A stretch of 64,000 nt of DNA from Candidatus Saccharibacteria bacterium oral taxon 488 (lineage in GTDB: Bacteria; Patescibacteriota; Saccharimonadia; Saccharimonadales; Saccharimonadaceae): the NCBI GenBank assembly GCA_013100805.1, contig CP040000.1, positions 62,001 to 126,000 of the forward strand. The letters are read 5' to 3'. Under the pieces are notes generated by a model. The model did no database searches, was not told where the DNA came from, and worked only from the letters and a program-made list of their open reading frames with translations. Made by a program: the position numbers and the translations under genes. Of this stretch, positions 8,911 through 17,374 are shown piece by piece. Position 1 is the first letter of the stretch. Each line of letters begins with the position of its first letter.

Positions 8911-8944
8911 GTTGTTAGTATAGCAAACCTGATATACTGAGTAC
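8911..8944. promoter_or_regulatory. 34-bp divergent promoter region between the kinase gene and polA
   Basis: Two extended -10 boxes lie back to back: TGC-TATACT on the minus strand (8917-8925) and TGA-TATACT on the plus strand (8930-8938). Each ends 6 nt from its ATG. The two -10 elements are separated by only a few bases, so the polymerases should compete for the site. Confidence 0.7.
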
Positions 8945-11479
8945 ATGAAGCGTTTGGCGGTCATCGATGGAAAATCAGTGTTTTACCGAGGGTATTATGC
9001 CATGCCGGGGCTGAGTACGGCGGACGGTACGCCGACGGGCGGAGTGTACGGGTTTGTGAGTTTGGCGATTGAGCTGATCAAGAAATTGGAGCCGGATTAT
9101 GTAGCGGTGGCGTGGGATAAGCGCGGCACCAATATCCGCAAGCGGCGGGAATTATATCCAGAGTACAAGGCCGGTCGCAAGCCAGCACCTGATGATTTCT
9201 ATCAGCAAATTCCGATTTTGATGGAGCTTTTGAATGCGTTTGGCTGGCCGCTGTATGAACTGGATGATTATGAGGCGGACGATATCATGGGTGCGTTTGC
9301 CAGGCAAGCGGAAGCGCGCGGCGTGCAAACGTGTCTGCTGACGTCGGATTTGGATGCGCTGCAATTGGTGTCGCCCCTCACTAAAGTGTATGCCATGAAA
9401 AACGGTCTAAGGAACATAGAGGAATTTACGGCGGAATATTTTGAACAAAAATATGGTATTCGGACGGACCAGTTTTTGGATTTGAAGGCGCTGAAGGGTG
9501 ATTCTAGCGACAATTTACCGGGCGTGCCGGGTGTTGGTGAAAAAACGGCGGTGAAATTATTACAAGCATATGACACACTGGACGGAGTGTATGCGCATGT
9601 GGATGAGCAAACGGGTGCTCTACGGACAAAGTTAGAGAGCGGTCGCGACTCGGCATATTTGACCAAGCAAGTGGCAGAAATCTGGACGGACGCGCCGGTG
9701 GAGCTGGACTGGGGCGTAGCGGATGTTAACGACTGTGACTTCGCGCGGGTGGCGGAGATTTTGCGGAAACTGGAGTTTCATTCGCTGATTGGGCGGCTGC
9801 CAAAGACGATGCAGGCGGTGGATGAGGCAGTGGAGACGGCGGAGCTGGATTTACTGCGTGTTGACAATTTGCCGGCTGAGCCGCTGTTTGAAACAGAAAA
9901 CATTATTTATATTGATCCATCGGAGCCGGACACGGTGTATATTAATTCCAAACCTGACGTGGTGTGGCGAGCGAAGATTAGTGAAATTGGCTGGTCGGTT
10001 TGGCAGCTGTTGGCACAGGGCGTGGTGATTGCGGCGGACATCAAGGGGTTGTATCACGCGCTGGATGTTCACGGTGTGGCGGTGCGTTTTCGTGAGGTCT
10101 GGGATGTTGGTCAGGCGACGTTTTTGATTGATCCGCTCAGGCGTGACCGTAGTTTGATGGCGCTGGCGGGCGATTTTTCTGAGGATAATTCTCCAGAGCG
10201 GCAGCTGGCGCGGCTTCGTCAGATTTACCGCCAGCAGCAGGATTATATGGCGATGCATCAGCAGATTAACAGGGTGCTCCGCGAGTTTGATTTTCCGGTG
10301 ATTTGGCCGCTGTTTCAGATGGAAAAGCGTGGTATGAAGCTGGACACGGCACTCCTTGAACAGATGGGCGAGGAGTTGAGGGTGGAGGTGAGCCAGCTTG
10401 AACAACAAATGTATGCGATGGCCGGGCGTGAGTTCAATGCCGCCAGCCCGGCGCAGCTGTCTGAGGTGTTATTTACCAAGTTGCAGCTGCCGACGACTGG
10501 CATTAAAAAAGGCAAAACTGGCTATTCGACGGGACAGAAAGAGCTGGATAAACTGCGCGGGCGACACCCGATCATTGAGCTGATTGAGCGGTATCGGGAA
10601 CTGACTAAATTAATCAGTACCTACATTGAAGCGCTGCCGAAATTGGTGGCCGAGGATGGACGGATTCACACCACCTTCAACCAAGATGTCACCAGTACCG
10701 GGCGGCTGAGCAGCACCAATCCTAACCTGCAGAACATTCCCGTGCGGACGGAATTGGGTCGGAAAATTCGCCAGGCGTTTGTGCCGAGCCAGGGTAAGGT
10801 ATTTGTTGGCGCGGATTATTCACAATTTGAGCTGCGGCTGGCGGCAGTGTTGGCGGGTGATGAACAGTTAATTAACGATTTTAACAGCGATGTTGATATT
10901 CATACCAAGACGGCGGCCGAGACCTACGGCGTGCCGATGGAACAGGTGACGAAAGCACAGCGGCGAGCGGCCAAGGTGATTAACTTTGGCGTGCTGTACG
11001 GCATGAGTCCGCACGGCTTGGCGGCAGCTACCGGCATGACCTTTACTGAGGCGAAGCGGTTTATTGAACACTATTTTGCGGTGCGCCAGCCAATCCGCCA
11101 ATATCTGGATACAATTTTAGTTCAAGCGCGTGAACAAGGATTTGTCGAGACTTATTTTGGCCGGCGGCGGCCAACGCCCGACGTTAAGTCGAGCAATTTT
11201 ATGGTGCGTTCAGCGGCCGAGCGGGCAGCGATGAACATGCCAATCCAGGGCACGGAAGCGGATTTGATGAAACTGGCGATGATTCGGTTGGAGGACAAGT
11301 TGGCTGGACTGGCTGAACCGGTCCTGCAAGTTCACGACTCAATTTTAGTGGAGTGCCGGGCAACAGACGCCGAGCGAGTCGGTGAAATGATGCGCGCGGA
11401 AATGGAAGGCATTTGTCCGGAACTGCCGATTGCGCTAAAAGTGGACGTCGGCGTGGGGTTGCACTGGGACGAGGTGTAG
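8945..11479 (+). CDS. polA: DNA polymerase I with degenerate proofreading domain
   Basis: Pol I fills gaps and removes RNA primers. Residues 1 to about 290 form the 5' nuclease (DDYEADDIMGAFA, SSDNLPGVPGVGEKTA). Residues about 300-430 occupy the place of the 3'-5' exonuclease, but no DEDD acidic motifs are visible, so proofreading is probably lost. The polymerase domain follows, with motif A (DYSQFELR, near 623), motif B (RRAAKVINFGVLYG, near 672) and motif C (QVHDSILVE, near 795). Length 844 is like other exo-degenerate Pol I. The gene starts 6 nt after an extended -10, leaderless. DNA repair neighbours (mutM, holA) follow. Confidence 0.96.
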   Translation: MKRLAVIDGKSVFYRGYYAMPGLSTADGTPTGGVYGFVSLAIELIKKLEPDYVAVAWDKRGTNIRKRRELYPEYKAGRKPAPDDFYQQIPILMELLNAFGWPLYELDDYEADDIMGAFARQAEARGVQTCLLTSDLDALQLVSPLTKVYAMKNGLRNIEEFTAEYFEQKYGIRTDQFLDLKALKGDSSDNLPGVPGVGEKTAVKLLQAYDTLDGVYAHVDEQTGALRTKLESGRDSAYLTKQVAEIWTDAPVELDWGVADVNDCDFARVAEILRKLEFHSLIGRLPKTMQAVDEAVETAELDLLRVDNLPAEPLFETENIIYIDPSEPDTVYINSKPDVVWRAKISEIGWSVWQLLAQGVVIAADIKGLYHALDVHGVAVRFREVWDVGQATFLIDPLRRDRSLMALAGDFSEDNSPERQLARLRQIYRQQQDYMAMHQQINRVLREFDFPVIWPLFQMEKRGMKLDTALLEQMGEELRVEVSQLEQQMYAMAGREFNAASPAQLSEVLFTKLQLPTTGIKKGKTGYSTGQKELDKLRGRHPIIELIERYRELTKLISTYIEALPKLVAEDGRIHTTFNQDVTSTGRLSSTNPNLQNIPVRTELGRKIRQAFVPSQGKVFVGADYSQFELRLAAVLAGDEQLINDFNSDVDIHTKTAAETYGVPMEQVTKAQRRAAKVINFGVLYGMSPHGLAAATGMTFTEAKRFIEHYFAVRQPIRQYLDTILVQAREQGFVETYFGRRRPTPDVKSSNFMVRSAAERAAMNMPIQGTEADLMKLAMIRLEDKLAGLAEPVLQVHDSILVECRATDAERVGEMMRAEMEGICPELPIALKVDVGVGLHWDEV

Positions 11480-11525
11480 CCGGGGCGGTGAGTGCAAAAC
11501 TGACAGAATATGGTATAATCAACCC

Positions 11526-12173
11526 ATGAGGCGTACGTATAATTCTTTTAATTCCTTTTCCCGGTTTGTGCCGATTTTACTAGTCATTATCATCACCATC
11601 GTGACCATTGTTGCGATTATCAGCATCAGCCGGTCAATATTTGGTGGCAATGAGCAAAAACAGCAGCAGGAGACGACCGAGCAGAAAAAAAGCGACTTGC
11701 TACAAACCGACGAGAGCCGAGCGGTCAGGCTGACAGTGCGTGGCCCGATTGTCGCTAATGAGAAATTCCGTTCGTATCAAATAACTATTGCGCCGTCGTC
11801 GCGGGTGATGACGACGTATGAAGGCTATGTCGAGAAGCAGCTGAACACCAAGCAGCTGAATAATAACGCCAAGGCCTATGAAGAGTTGGTGTACGCACTG
11901 GATAAGCGCAAGATGATGGAGGGCCGGCAACTGAGCGATGAGCAAAATGACCTGCGCGGTATTTGTGCGACAGGCAAGGTGTATAAATTTGAATTGTTGA
12001 TGAATGGAACATCGATCAAGGCGCTGTGGACGTCGGATTGTAGTGGTTCTAAAGGCTCGGCGGTTGCCAATGTCGAGGAAATTGTCGATATGTTTATCAA
12101 GCAAATCCCTGACGGTAGCAAAATGGCCACCTCTATCGGGCTGTACCAGCGGGATACGCTGTTCAAGTTTTAG
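11526..12173 (+). CDS. Hypothetical single-span membrane protein
   Basis: This 215-residue protein has a short basic head, a hydrophobic helix (FVPILLVIIITIVTIVAIISI, residues 14-34), a Gln/Glu-rich linker and an external domain of about 150 residues with two Cys (ICATGK and SDCSGS) that could form a disulfide. No known domain is recognised. TGG-TATAAT (11511-11519) ends 6 nt before the ATG, so a leaderless mRNA is expected. mutM follows after 9 nt, probably in the same transcript. Confidence 0.65.
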   Translation: MRRTYNSFNSFSRFVPILLVIIITIVTIVAIISISRSIFGGNEQKQQQETTEQKKSDLLQTDESRAVRLTVRGPIVANEKFRSYQITIAPSSRVMTTYEGYVEKQLNTKQLNNNAKAYEELVYALDKRKMMEGRQLSDEQNDLRGICATGKVYKFELLMNGTSIKALWTSDCSGSKGSAVANVEEIVDMFIKQIPDGSKMATSIGLYQRDTLFKF

Positions 12174-12182
12174 GAGCGTCTT

Positions 12183-13151
12183 ATGCCGGAACTTCCCGAA
12201 GTCGAGACGGTTCGCCGCGGATTGGCGGAGCTACTGCCAGGCCGAGTGGTGGCACGAACGGTGGTGTTTGATTCGCCAAAAAGCTTTCCGAATGCGCCGG
12301 CTGATGTTGAACAATTTTTATATGGTGCGCGCGTGACGGCGGTGCGGCGGCGGGCAAAGGTGCTGATGATTGATTTGGATACGCATTATTCGCTGGTGGT
12401 GCATTTGAAGATGACGGGGCAGCTAGTTTTTCGCCAAAGCTCTCGTCATAGCGCTCGGGTATCCCCAAAAAAATCTCGGGGCCCACGTAAAGTTGCCCAC
12501 AATTTTTCTGCGGATACCGCTCGCGAGATCGACGATTTTGCTGGCGGCCATCCAAACGACAGCTTAATCGGCGAGCTGCCGGATCGGTCGACGCGGGTAC
12601 AGATTGATTTTGTGGACGGGTCGCGGCTGTTTTTTAATGATCAGCGCAAATTCGGCTGGATGAAATTATTACCGACTGATGAAGTGAAAAATTTGCCGTT
12701 CATGCAAAAAGTCGGCCCAGAACCGCTTGATCCCGATACGCGCGCCGAGGATTTCATCCAGCGGATTCGTCGCCGTCAAAACTTGATGATCAAGCCAGCT
12801 TTTCTTGACCAGGCAGTGATCGCCGGGGTTGGTAATATTTATGCTGACGAAGCACTGTGGGCGGCACGTATTCATCCGCAAACGCGGGTGAAAAATGTCA
12901 GTGATCAGCAGCTGAACACATTATTTAATGAGTTGCGGCAAATCTTGCAACTGAGTATTGATCAGGGCGGCTCGACTGATAAAAATTACGTTGATGCCGA
13001 GGGCCGAAAAGGGAATTATCTGACATTTGCTCATGTGTTTCGTCGCGAAGGCCAAGCCTGTTATTGTCATCCTGACCAAGAGGTCATTAAGCTAAAAGTC
13101 GGCGGTCGTGGTACGCATGTGTGTCCGGTGTGCCAGGTGGAAGTTATATGA
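12183..13151 (+). CDS. mutM: Formamidopyrimidine-DNA glycosylase with an internal insertion
   Basis: MutM excises oxidised purines such as 8-oxoguanine. The catalytic N-terminus PELPEVETVRRGL (Pro1, Glu2), the conserved HLKMTGQL strand, the helix-two-turn-helix (GVGNIYADEALW) and a C-terminal zinc finger are present. At 322 residues it is longer than usual: residues about 84-131 form a basic, low-complexity insertion between strands. The finger's first pair reads CYCH rather than CxxC, so ligands may be Cys and His; the second pair CPVC is normal. It shares a 4-base ATGA overlap with holA, so the two are translationally coupled. Confidence 0.94.
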   Translation: MPELPEVETVRRGLAELLPGRVVARTVVFDSPKSFPNAPADVEQFLYGARVTAVRRRAKVLMIDLDTHYSLVVHLKMTGQLVFRQSSRHSARVSPKKSRGPRKVAHNFSADTAREIDDFAGGHPNDSLIGELPDRSTRVQIDFVDGSRLFFNDQRKFGWMKLLPTDEVKNLPFMQKVGPEPLDPDTRAEDFIQRIRRRQNLMIKPAFLDQAVIAGVGNIYADEALWAARIHPQTRVKNVSDQQLNTLFNELRQILQLSIDQGGSTDKNYVDAEGRKGNYLTFAHVFRREGQACYCHPDQEVIKLKVGGRGTHVCPVCQVEVI

Positions 13152-14059
13152 TCCATCTCTTTCACGGCGACAACGAATTTGAGAAACGGGCGGCGCTTGC
13201 GGCGCTGGTTGGTGATATGGAGGTGGTGCGGCGCGATGGTGAAGAACTGACGACTGCTGAGGTCTGTGAGGTAGTGATGGGGCAGAGTTTGTTCACCACT
13301 GAGCAGGCGGTGGTCATTGCTGATGCGAGTCAGAATGTGGCGCTGTGGCGTGAGTTGCCGGAGCTACTCAGCGATACGGCGGCCACGGTTGTCCTTCTGG
13401 AGGCAAAGCTTGATAAGCGTACAAAAACGTATAAGTGGCTGCAAAACCATGCCGAGGTAAGGGAATGCGCTCATTTCACTGAACGCCAAAAGCCGCAGCT
13501 GAGTGCGTGGTGTGTTGAGCGGGCCAAGGTGCATGGGGCAGTGTTGACAGCGGCGCAGGCGACGGCACTGATCGATCGGTTGGGGTTTGATCAGCTACGG
13601 CTTGATTTGGTGTTGCAGCAGCTGGCATTGGCGGGTGAATTGAATGATGAGCTGATTAATGCACTGGTGCCGCTGGCTCCGGCTGAAAGTGCGTTTGAGT
13701 TGTTTGCGGCAATGCTGGATGGCGACCGGGGAAAAGTGCGCGCGATCATTGCCTATCTCGAGGCGGAGAGCGGCGATGATGGGGCGTACCAGACGCTGGG
13801 GCTACTGGTTTCACAATTGGTGCAGCTGAACGCGTTGGTGCTATCTGGTGGTGACACGGGGGCGGTGGCTCGTGATTTTGCGGCCCATCCGTATACACTG
13901 CGAAAGGTAGCGCCGTATGCAGCGCGGACGACACCAGCGCAGCTCGCGGTAATTAACTCTGCCTTGGCGCAGGCTGATGAACAGATGAAAACGACTCGTG
14001 TGTCGCCGTGGCTGTTGGTCGAGGCAGCGCTGGTTGATGTGACTAGGAGAGATCGCTAA
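13148..14059 (+). CDS. holA: DNA polymerase III delta subunit (clamp loader)
   Basis: HolA is the clamp-opening subunit of the clamp-loader complex. Features are the AAA+-like N-terminus MIHLFHGDNEFEKRAAL, a strand-helix with SLFTTEQAVVIADAS, VVLLEAKLDKRTKTYKWL, and a helical C-terminal collar. The length of 303 is a little below the usual 340. As is normal for delta there is no working Walker A. The ATG at 13148 overlaps the mutM stop (ATGA). Sequence conservation in delta is low; the assignment rests on this pattern and overall architecture. Confidence 0.88.
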   Translation: MIHLFHGDNEFEKRAALAALVGDMEVVRRDGEELTTAEVCEVVMGQSLFTTEQAVVIADASQNVALWRELPELLSDTAATVVLLEAKLDKRTKTYKWLQNHAEVRECAHFTERQKPQLSAWCVERAKVHGAVLTAAQATALIDRLGFDQLRLDLVLQQLALAGELNDELINALVPLAPAESAFELFAAMLDGDRGKVRAIIAYLEAESGDDGAYQTLGLLVSQLVQLNALVLSGGDTGAVARDFAAHPYTLRKVAPYAARTTPAQLAVINSALAQADEQMKTTRVSPWLLVEAALVDVTRRDR

Positions 14060-14080
14060 GCCAGCAAACTGTTTATACAC

Positions 14081-14109
14081 TTGACAAAATAAGTATGATA
14101 TAGTACAAT
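14081..14109 (+). promoter_or_regulatory. Near-consensus sigma-70 promoter
   Basis: TTGACA (14081-14086), 17-bp spacer, TACAAT (14104-14109). It drives the accessory gene at 14154, which has its own Shine-Dalgarno site (AAAAAGGAA). Confidence 0.85.
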
Positions 14110-14153
14110 GCAAACCACTATTAGTTTACTAGAAAGGTAAAAAGGAATTAGCC

Positions 14154-14822
14154 ATGGTATTCAAAGATACGGAGCTTGATACGCAGGGGTCTGATAAACA
14201 ACAGTCTTTAGACGAACGGCAAAGGCAGTGGATGGAGCTGGGGCTCGAGGAAAAAATGGCTAAAAAAGAAACAGAGATTAGCCGAGAAGCTATTGACAAT
14301 GAGCCTGTGTTAGTGATCGCCGAGATGGCAAAGTATGTTGGCGAAGAGTGTCCTCATCTCGTTCAGGTATTTGAGGAGACTAAACGTATGCGACCATCTG
14401 ACAAACACCTGAGCTCATTAGCGGCAAATATAGATATAAGGTTAAATGAAACAAGACCCGAAGAATTGTATGAGATTGCCGGGGAGATCAAGGATAACTA
14501 TGATACATGGGCAGAGGGAAGGGCTGCACCGCCAATTGGCTCAAGAGGTCCACGTGGTGACGGTTATAAAACTCAGTATTTGTATGAAAGTATGATGGGG
14601 AACGGGCTTCCTAAGGAATTTTTTGACAAAATGGCCGTGGCATCCGTTCATTTTAATTATGTTTATCACCCAGACTCTCCGCAGAGTCAGATATATCAAC
14701 AAATGCGACTTAACTCAGGGCGAGTGTCTGACATTGATGAGCTACAGGAGCAAACACTGAGAATTGCTGACGAAGGTCTTTATGATGCAGTAAAGCTGGT
14801 TATAGGAAAAAAGAGCATGTAA
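14154..14822 (+). CDS. Hypothetical protein, possibly extended by a -1 frameshift
   Basis: This 222-residue charged, soluble protein has no recognised domain. It has a strong promoter and a Shine-Dalgarno site (AAGGAATTAGCC before the ATG). At its very end the zero frame reads GGA AAA AAG AGC ATG TAA, which contains the heptamer A-AAA-AAG at 14807-14813, the classic bacterial -1 slippery site. Shifting by -1 there opens a frame of 65 further codons ending at TAG 15008-15010 (about 285 residues in all). The gene may therefore be programmed to frameshift, or be broken by a one-base indel in an A run. Confidence 0.65.
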   Translation: MVFKDTELDTQGSDKQQSLDERQRQWMELGLEEKMAKKETEISREAIDNEPVLVIAEMAKYVGEECPHLVQVFEETKRMRPSDKHLSSLAANIDIRLNETRPEELYEIAGEIKDNYDTWAEGRAAPPIGSRGPRGDGYKTQYLYESMMGNGLPKEFFDKMAVASVHFNYVYHPDSPQSQIYQQMRLNSGRVSDIDELQEQTLRIADEGLYDAVKLVIGKKSM

Positions 14823-15010
14823 TTCGTGGAGTTTTTTGTGAGACGGACAATTATTACCCACAGCTCGTAACTCGGATGATAACAACGCTCGAGGTAGATA
14901 AGGGCTTGCCACAAGGGGTTCTGTTGGAGCGAGTTAATATGGATGACTTGTTCCATAGAATAAAGGAGGATCTTGGCCCGCGAACAAGCACTAGACTTTC
15001 TCGGTACTAG
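14813..15010 (+). other. -1 frame coding extension or separated remnant of the 14154 gene
   Basis: In the -1 frame relative to the upstream gene the sequence reads as plausible protein: acidic and basic residues alternate sensibly (GVFCETDNYYPQLVTRMI, then LEVDKGLPQGVLLERVNMDD) to a TAG stop. No start codon with a ribosome site opens it independently; the first ATG is at 14876. It is best explained as the C-terminus of the upstream protein reached by frameshift, or as a remnant after an indel. I saw no strong stimulatory hairpin or dnaX-like upstream Shine-Dalgarno. Confidence 0.45.
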
Positions 15011-15028
15011 GGCTCACAAATTGTAAAA

Positions 15029-15052
15029 TACTCCCGCCAACTGACGGGAGTA
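15029..15052 (-). terminator. Terminator for rpsT
   Basis: Stem TACTCCCG / CGGGAGTA (15029-15036 and 15045-15052). On the minus strand the stem is followed by TTTTA, placing it just after rpsT. It may also stop transcription arriving from the left. Confidence 0.75.
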
Positions 15053-15074
15053 TTATTGATGCAACCATGAATGG

Positions 15075-15431
15075 CTATTTAGCTTCTTTGGCTGCTGGCT
15101 TTTTTGTAGCTGATTTTTTGGTAGCGGTTGGTTTCGCGGTGGTTTTTGCCGGAGCTTTGGTGGCGGGTTTTTTGGTCGCTTCAAGCTTCACGCCGGCTTT
15201 TTTCGCAACAGCCGAGAGAGCGCTCTTGCGCCGAGCGGCAGTATTTTTCTTGAGCAGGTTCTTCTTGACAGCGGTGTCAAGTTCACTGTGAGCAGCGGCC
15301 AGCGTTGCGGCACTTGGCTCAGCCATGAATGCCTTGACGGCTGACTTGATGTCGCGCTTGATGCCGATATTGCGCTCGCGGCGCTTTAGGGTTTGTTTGG
15401 CCCGTTTGATGGCGGATTTGATGATTGGCAT
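15075..15431 (-). CDS. rpsT: 30S ribosomal protein S20 with Lys/Ala/Pro-rich tail
   Basis: S20 binds 16S rRNA in the 30S subunit. The N-terminus MPIIKSAIKRAKQTLKRRERN matches the family, followed by helices with many Lys and Arg. The core ends near residue 82; the remaining 35 residues are an AKPT-rich repeat tail like that of histone H1, an extension seen here and at the mscL N-terminus. A ribosome site AAGGA lies upstream of the ATG at 15431. A promoter with TATAAT (complement of 15477-15482) and a weak -35 (TTTACT) precedes it. Confidence 0.93.
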   Translation of the reverse strand: MPIIKSAIKRAKQTLKRRERNIGIKRDIKSAVKAFMAEPSAATLAAAHSELDTAVKKNLLKKNTAARRKSALSAVAKKAGVKLEATKKPATKAPAKTTAKPTATKKSATKKPAAKEAK

Positions 15432-15531
15432 AGATTTCCTTTACCTCTATAAATTTGTTTCGCTAATCAAGGATGGATTATACAGAAAAACCCAATAAAA
15501 GTAAAGAGTGGCTCGCATTGACGATAATCTA

Positions 15532-15560
15532 TTGACTTTCCTGAAATGCTTATGTATAAT
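15532..15560 (+). promoter_or_regulatory. Strong sigma-70 promoter
   Basis: TTGACT (15532-15537), 17-bp spacer, TATAAT (15555-15560). It drives the DHH-like gene at 15602 and probably truB downstream. It is divergent from the rpsT promoter. Confidence 0.85.
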
Positions 15561-15601
15561 GTGATTCAACGGTATAAACAAAAATAAACAGGGACACAAC
15601 A

Positions 15602-17371
15602 ATGGCGAGCCAGTCACAAAAGCAGCAGATCATTCAGAGCATCAAAGATGTGACTAATATCTTGGTGACGGTGAGCGCTGATCCATCGGTGGACGAGCTA
15701 TCGGCAGCGTTGGGGCTGACAATTTTCCTAAATAAACTGGGCAAGCACGCCACGGCTGTTTTTAGTGGCAAAGTCCCGCCGGCGATTTCGTTCCTCGAGC
15801 CTGACGAGACGTTTGAAGCCACGGCGGACAGCCTGCGTGATTTTATCATCGCGCTTGATAAGGAAAAAGCCGACCATCTGCGCTACAAGGTGGTTGATGA
15901 TGCAGTAAAGATTTTTATCACGCCGTATCGGGCGACAATTACCGAAGCTGATTTAGAGTTCTCGCAGGGCGATTATAACATTGAACTGGTGCTCGCATTG
16001 AACGTTGAGAGTCAGGACCATCTCGACAAGGCGCTGACGGCTCATGGCAAGATTTTGCATGATGCAGTGGTATCGACGGTGACCGCCGGTATGGTAAGGA
16101 GCAGTCTCGGGACGGTTGATTGGCATGACGATAAGGCGTCAGGCGTCAGCGAGATGCTGGTTGACCTGATTGATGAGTTACGAACACCGAAAGTGACCAT
16201 GGATGAGCAGATCGCAACGGCGTTGCTGACAGGTGTTGTGGCGGCGACGGAGCGGTTCAGTAATAACCTAACCTCGTCGCGGGTGATGACGTTGGCGGCG
16301 GAGCTGATGGCGGTTGGTGCAAACCAGCAATTGATTGCTACCAGGTTGGCTGAGGGACAGGCGATCAAAGCCGAGGAACACTCAGAGTCAGAGCAATCAA
16401 AGCAAGCGGCCGATGCAGCTGATGATGAGATGCACGATAATGACGGCCAGGATGGTGCTAATTTTAAGGTCGAGCGGGGAAAACGCTCAAAGCCGGCTGA
16501 GTCAAAAAGAGATGATGGTGCGTTGTCAATTAGTCATGAGCGGCGGGGTAGCCTTGATGATGTGGCCAAGCAGACTCGGGCCGAAGAGCAGGATGCAGCG
16601 GCCCGCGCGGCCACGGCGCAGCTTGATCGCCTTCGGGCGGCGTCAGTGACGAGCGGGCGGAGCAGTGCGACATCGACATCGCAACCAATCAGTGCGTCAG
16701 TGTCGGCTGAGCCAGAAACGGCCACGCCACTACTAGGTGGAACGTTGAACGCAACGACGGAGCGGGCGGCTGAGGATAAGCGCCGCGATCTTGATACTGA
16801 TCAAAACAAGACTATCTTGCATCACGGTACCTATGTCGGTGCGTCGCGGCCGGCCCTCGGCGAATCGCCGTTGAATGCCGCCATGGGGAAGTCTGATGAA
16901 CCGCCGAGCGTTGACCCGTTTGCGACCACCAATAAAGACGAAGCGGTCATTGCCGCGCTAAAAGAGGAGACGCAGGCACTGGCTGACAAGCAGACTCAAT
17001 CTACCGCGCCGCCATCGCTGCCAGATTCTGAGCGCGACGCTCGCGCGGCAATTACCGAGGCGCTGGCTGCTGCACCGCCGCTTGAACCCGCAGCTTCGCC
17101 CGCTCCGGTGGTTTCATCTTCGCCGCTACCGACAGTGTCGTCTGCTCCGGCTACGCTCGCTGACATTGAGTCTAATGTGATGCATGGCTTGCCACCGCTG
17201 CCTGATTTCTCTGACTTTTCAGGATCAGGTTTGCCACCGCTGCCACCAGCTCCGGTCGGTGCTGCCGATGGTGGACTGCCAGCGTTGAACACATCGCCTT
17301 CAGCGCCATCCGCCCCGGCGCCGCCGCGCACCTTTAATCCGTCCCAGTTCCAGATCCCGGGGCAAAAATAG
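15602..17371 (+). CDS. DHH-phosphoesterase-like protein with long disordered tail
   Basis: Residues 1 to about 260 resemble the NrnA/GdpP DHH fold: VTNILVTVSADPSVDELSAALGL sits where HxNPDxDxxGS occurs, and the order of strands and helices is right. The metal-binding residues are not there: the N-terminal motif lacks its His and the DHH triplet is replaced by a Thr/Ala/Gly stretch. The protein is therefore probably a non-catalytic relative, perhaps nucleotide-binding. Residues about 265-589 are Ala, Ser, Pro and Glu rich and predicted disordered, ending in proline repeats (LPPLPPAPVG). A strong promoter suggests abundance. truB starts 4 nt downstream. Confidence 0.7.
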   Translation: MASQSQKQQIIQSIKDVTNILVTVSADPSVDELSAALGLTIFLNKLGKHATAVFSGKVPPAISFLEPDETFEATADSLRDFIIALDKEKADHLRYKVVDDAVKIFITPYRATITEADLEFSQGDYNIELVLALNVESQDHLDKALTAHGKILHDAVVSTVTAGMVRSSLGTVDWHDDKASGVSEMLVDLIDELRTPKVTMDEQIATALLTGVVAATERFSNNLTSSRVMTLAAELMAVGANQQLIATRLAEGQAIKAEEHSESEQSKQAADAADDEMHDNDGQDGANFKVERGKRSKPAESKRDDGALSISHERRGSLDDVAKQTRAEEQDAAARAATAQLDRLRAASVTSGRSSATSTSQPISASVSAEPETATPLLGGTLNATTERAAEDKRRDLDTDQNKTILHHGTYVGASRPALGESPLNAAMGKSDEPPSVDPFATTNKDEAVIAALKEETQALADKQTQSTAPPSLPDSERDARAAITEALAAAPPLEPAASPAPVVSSSPLPTVSSAPATLADIESNVMHGLPPLPDFSDFSGSGLPPLPPAPVGAADGGLPALNTSPSAPSAPAPPRTFNPSQFQIPGQK

Positions 17372-17374
17372 CCC

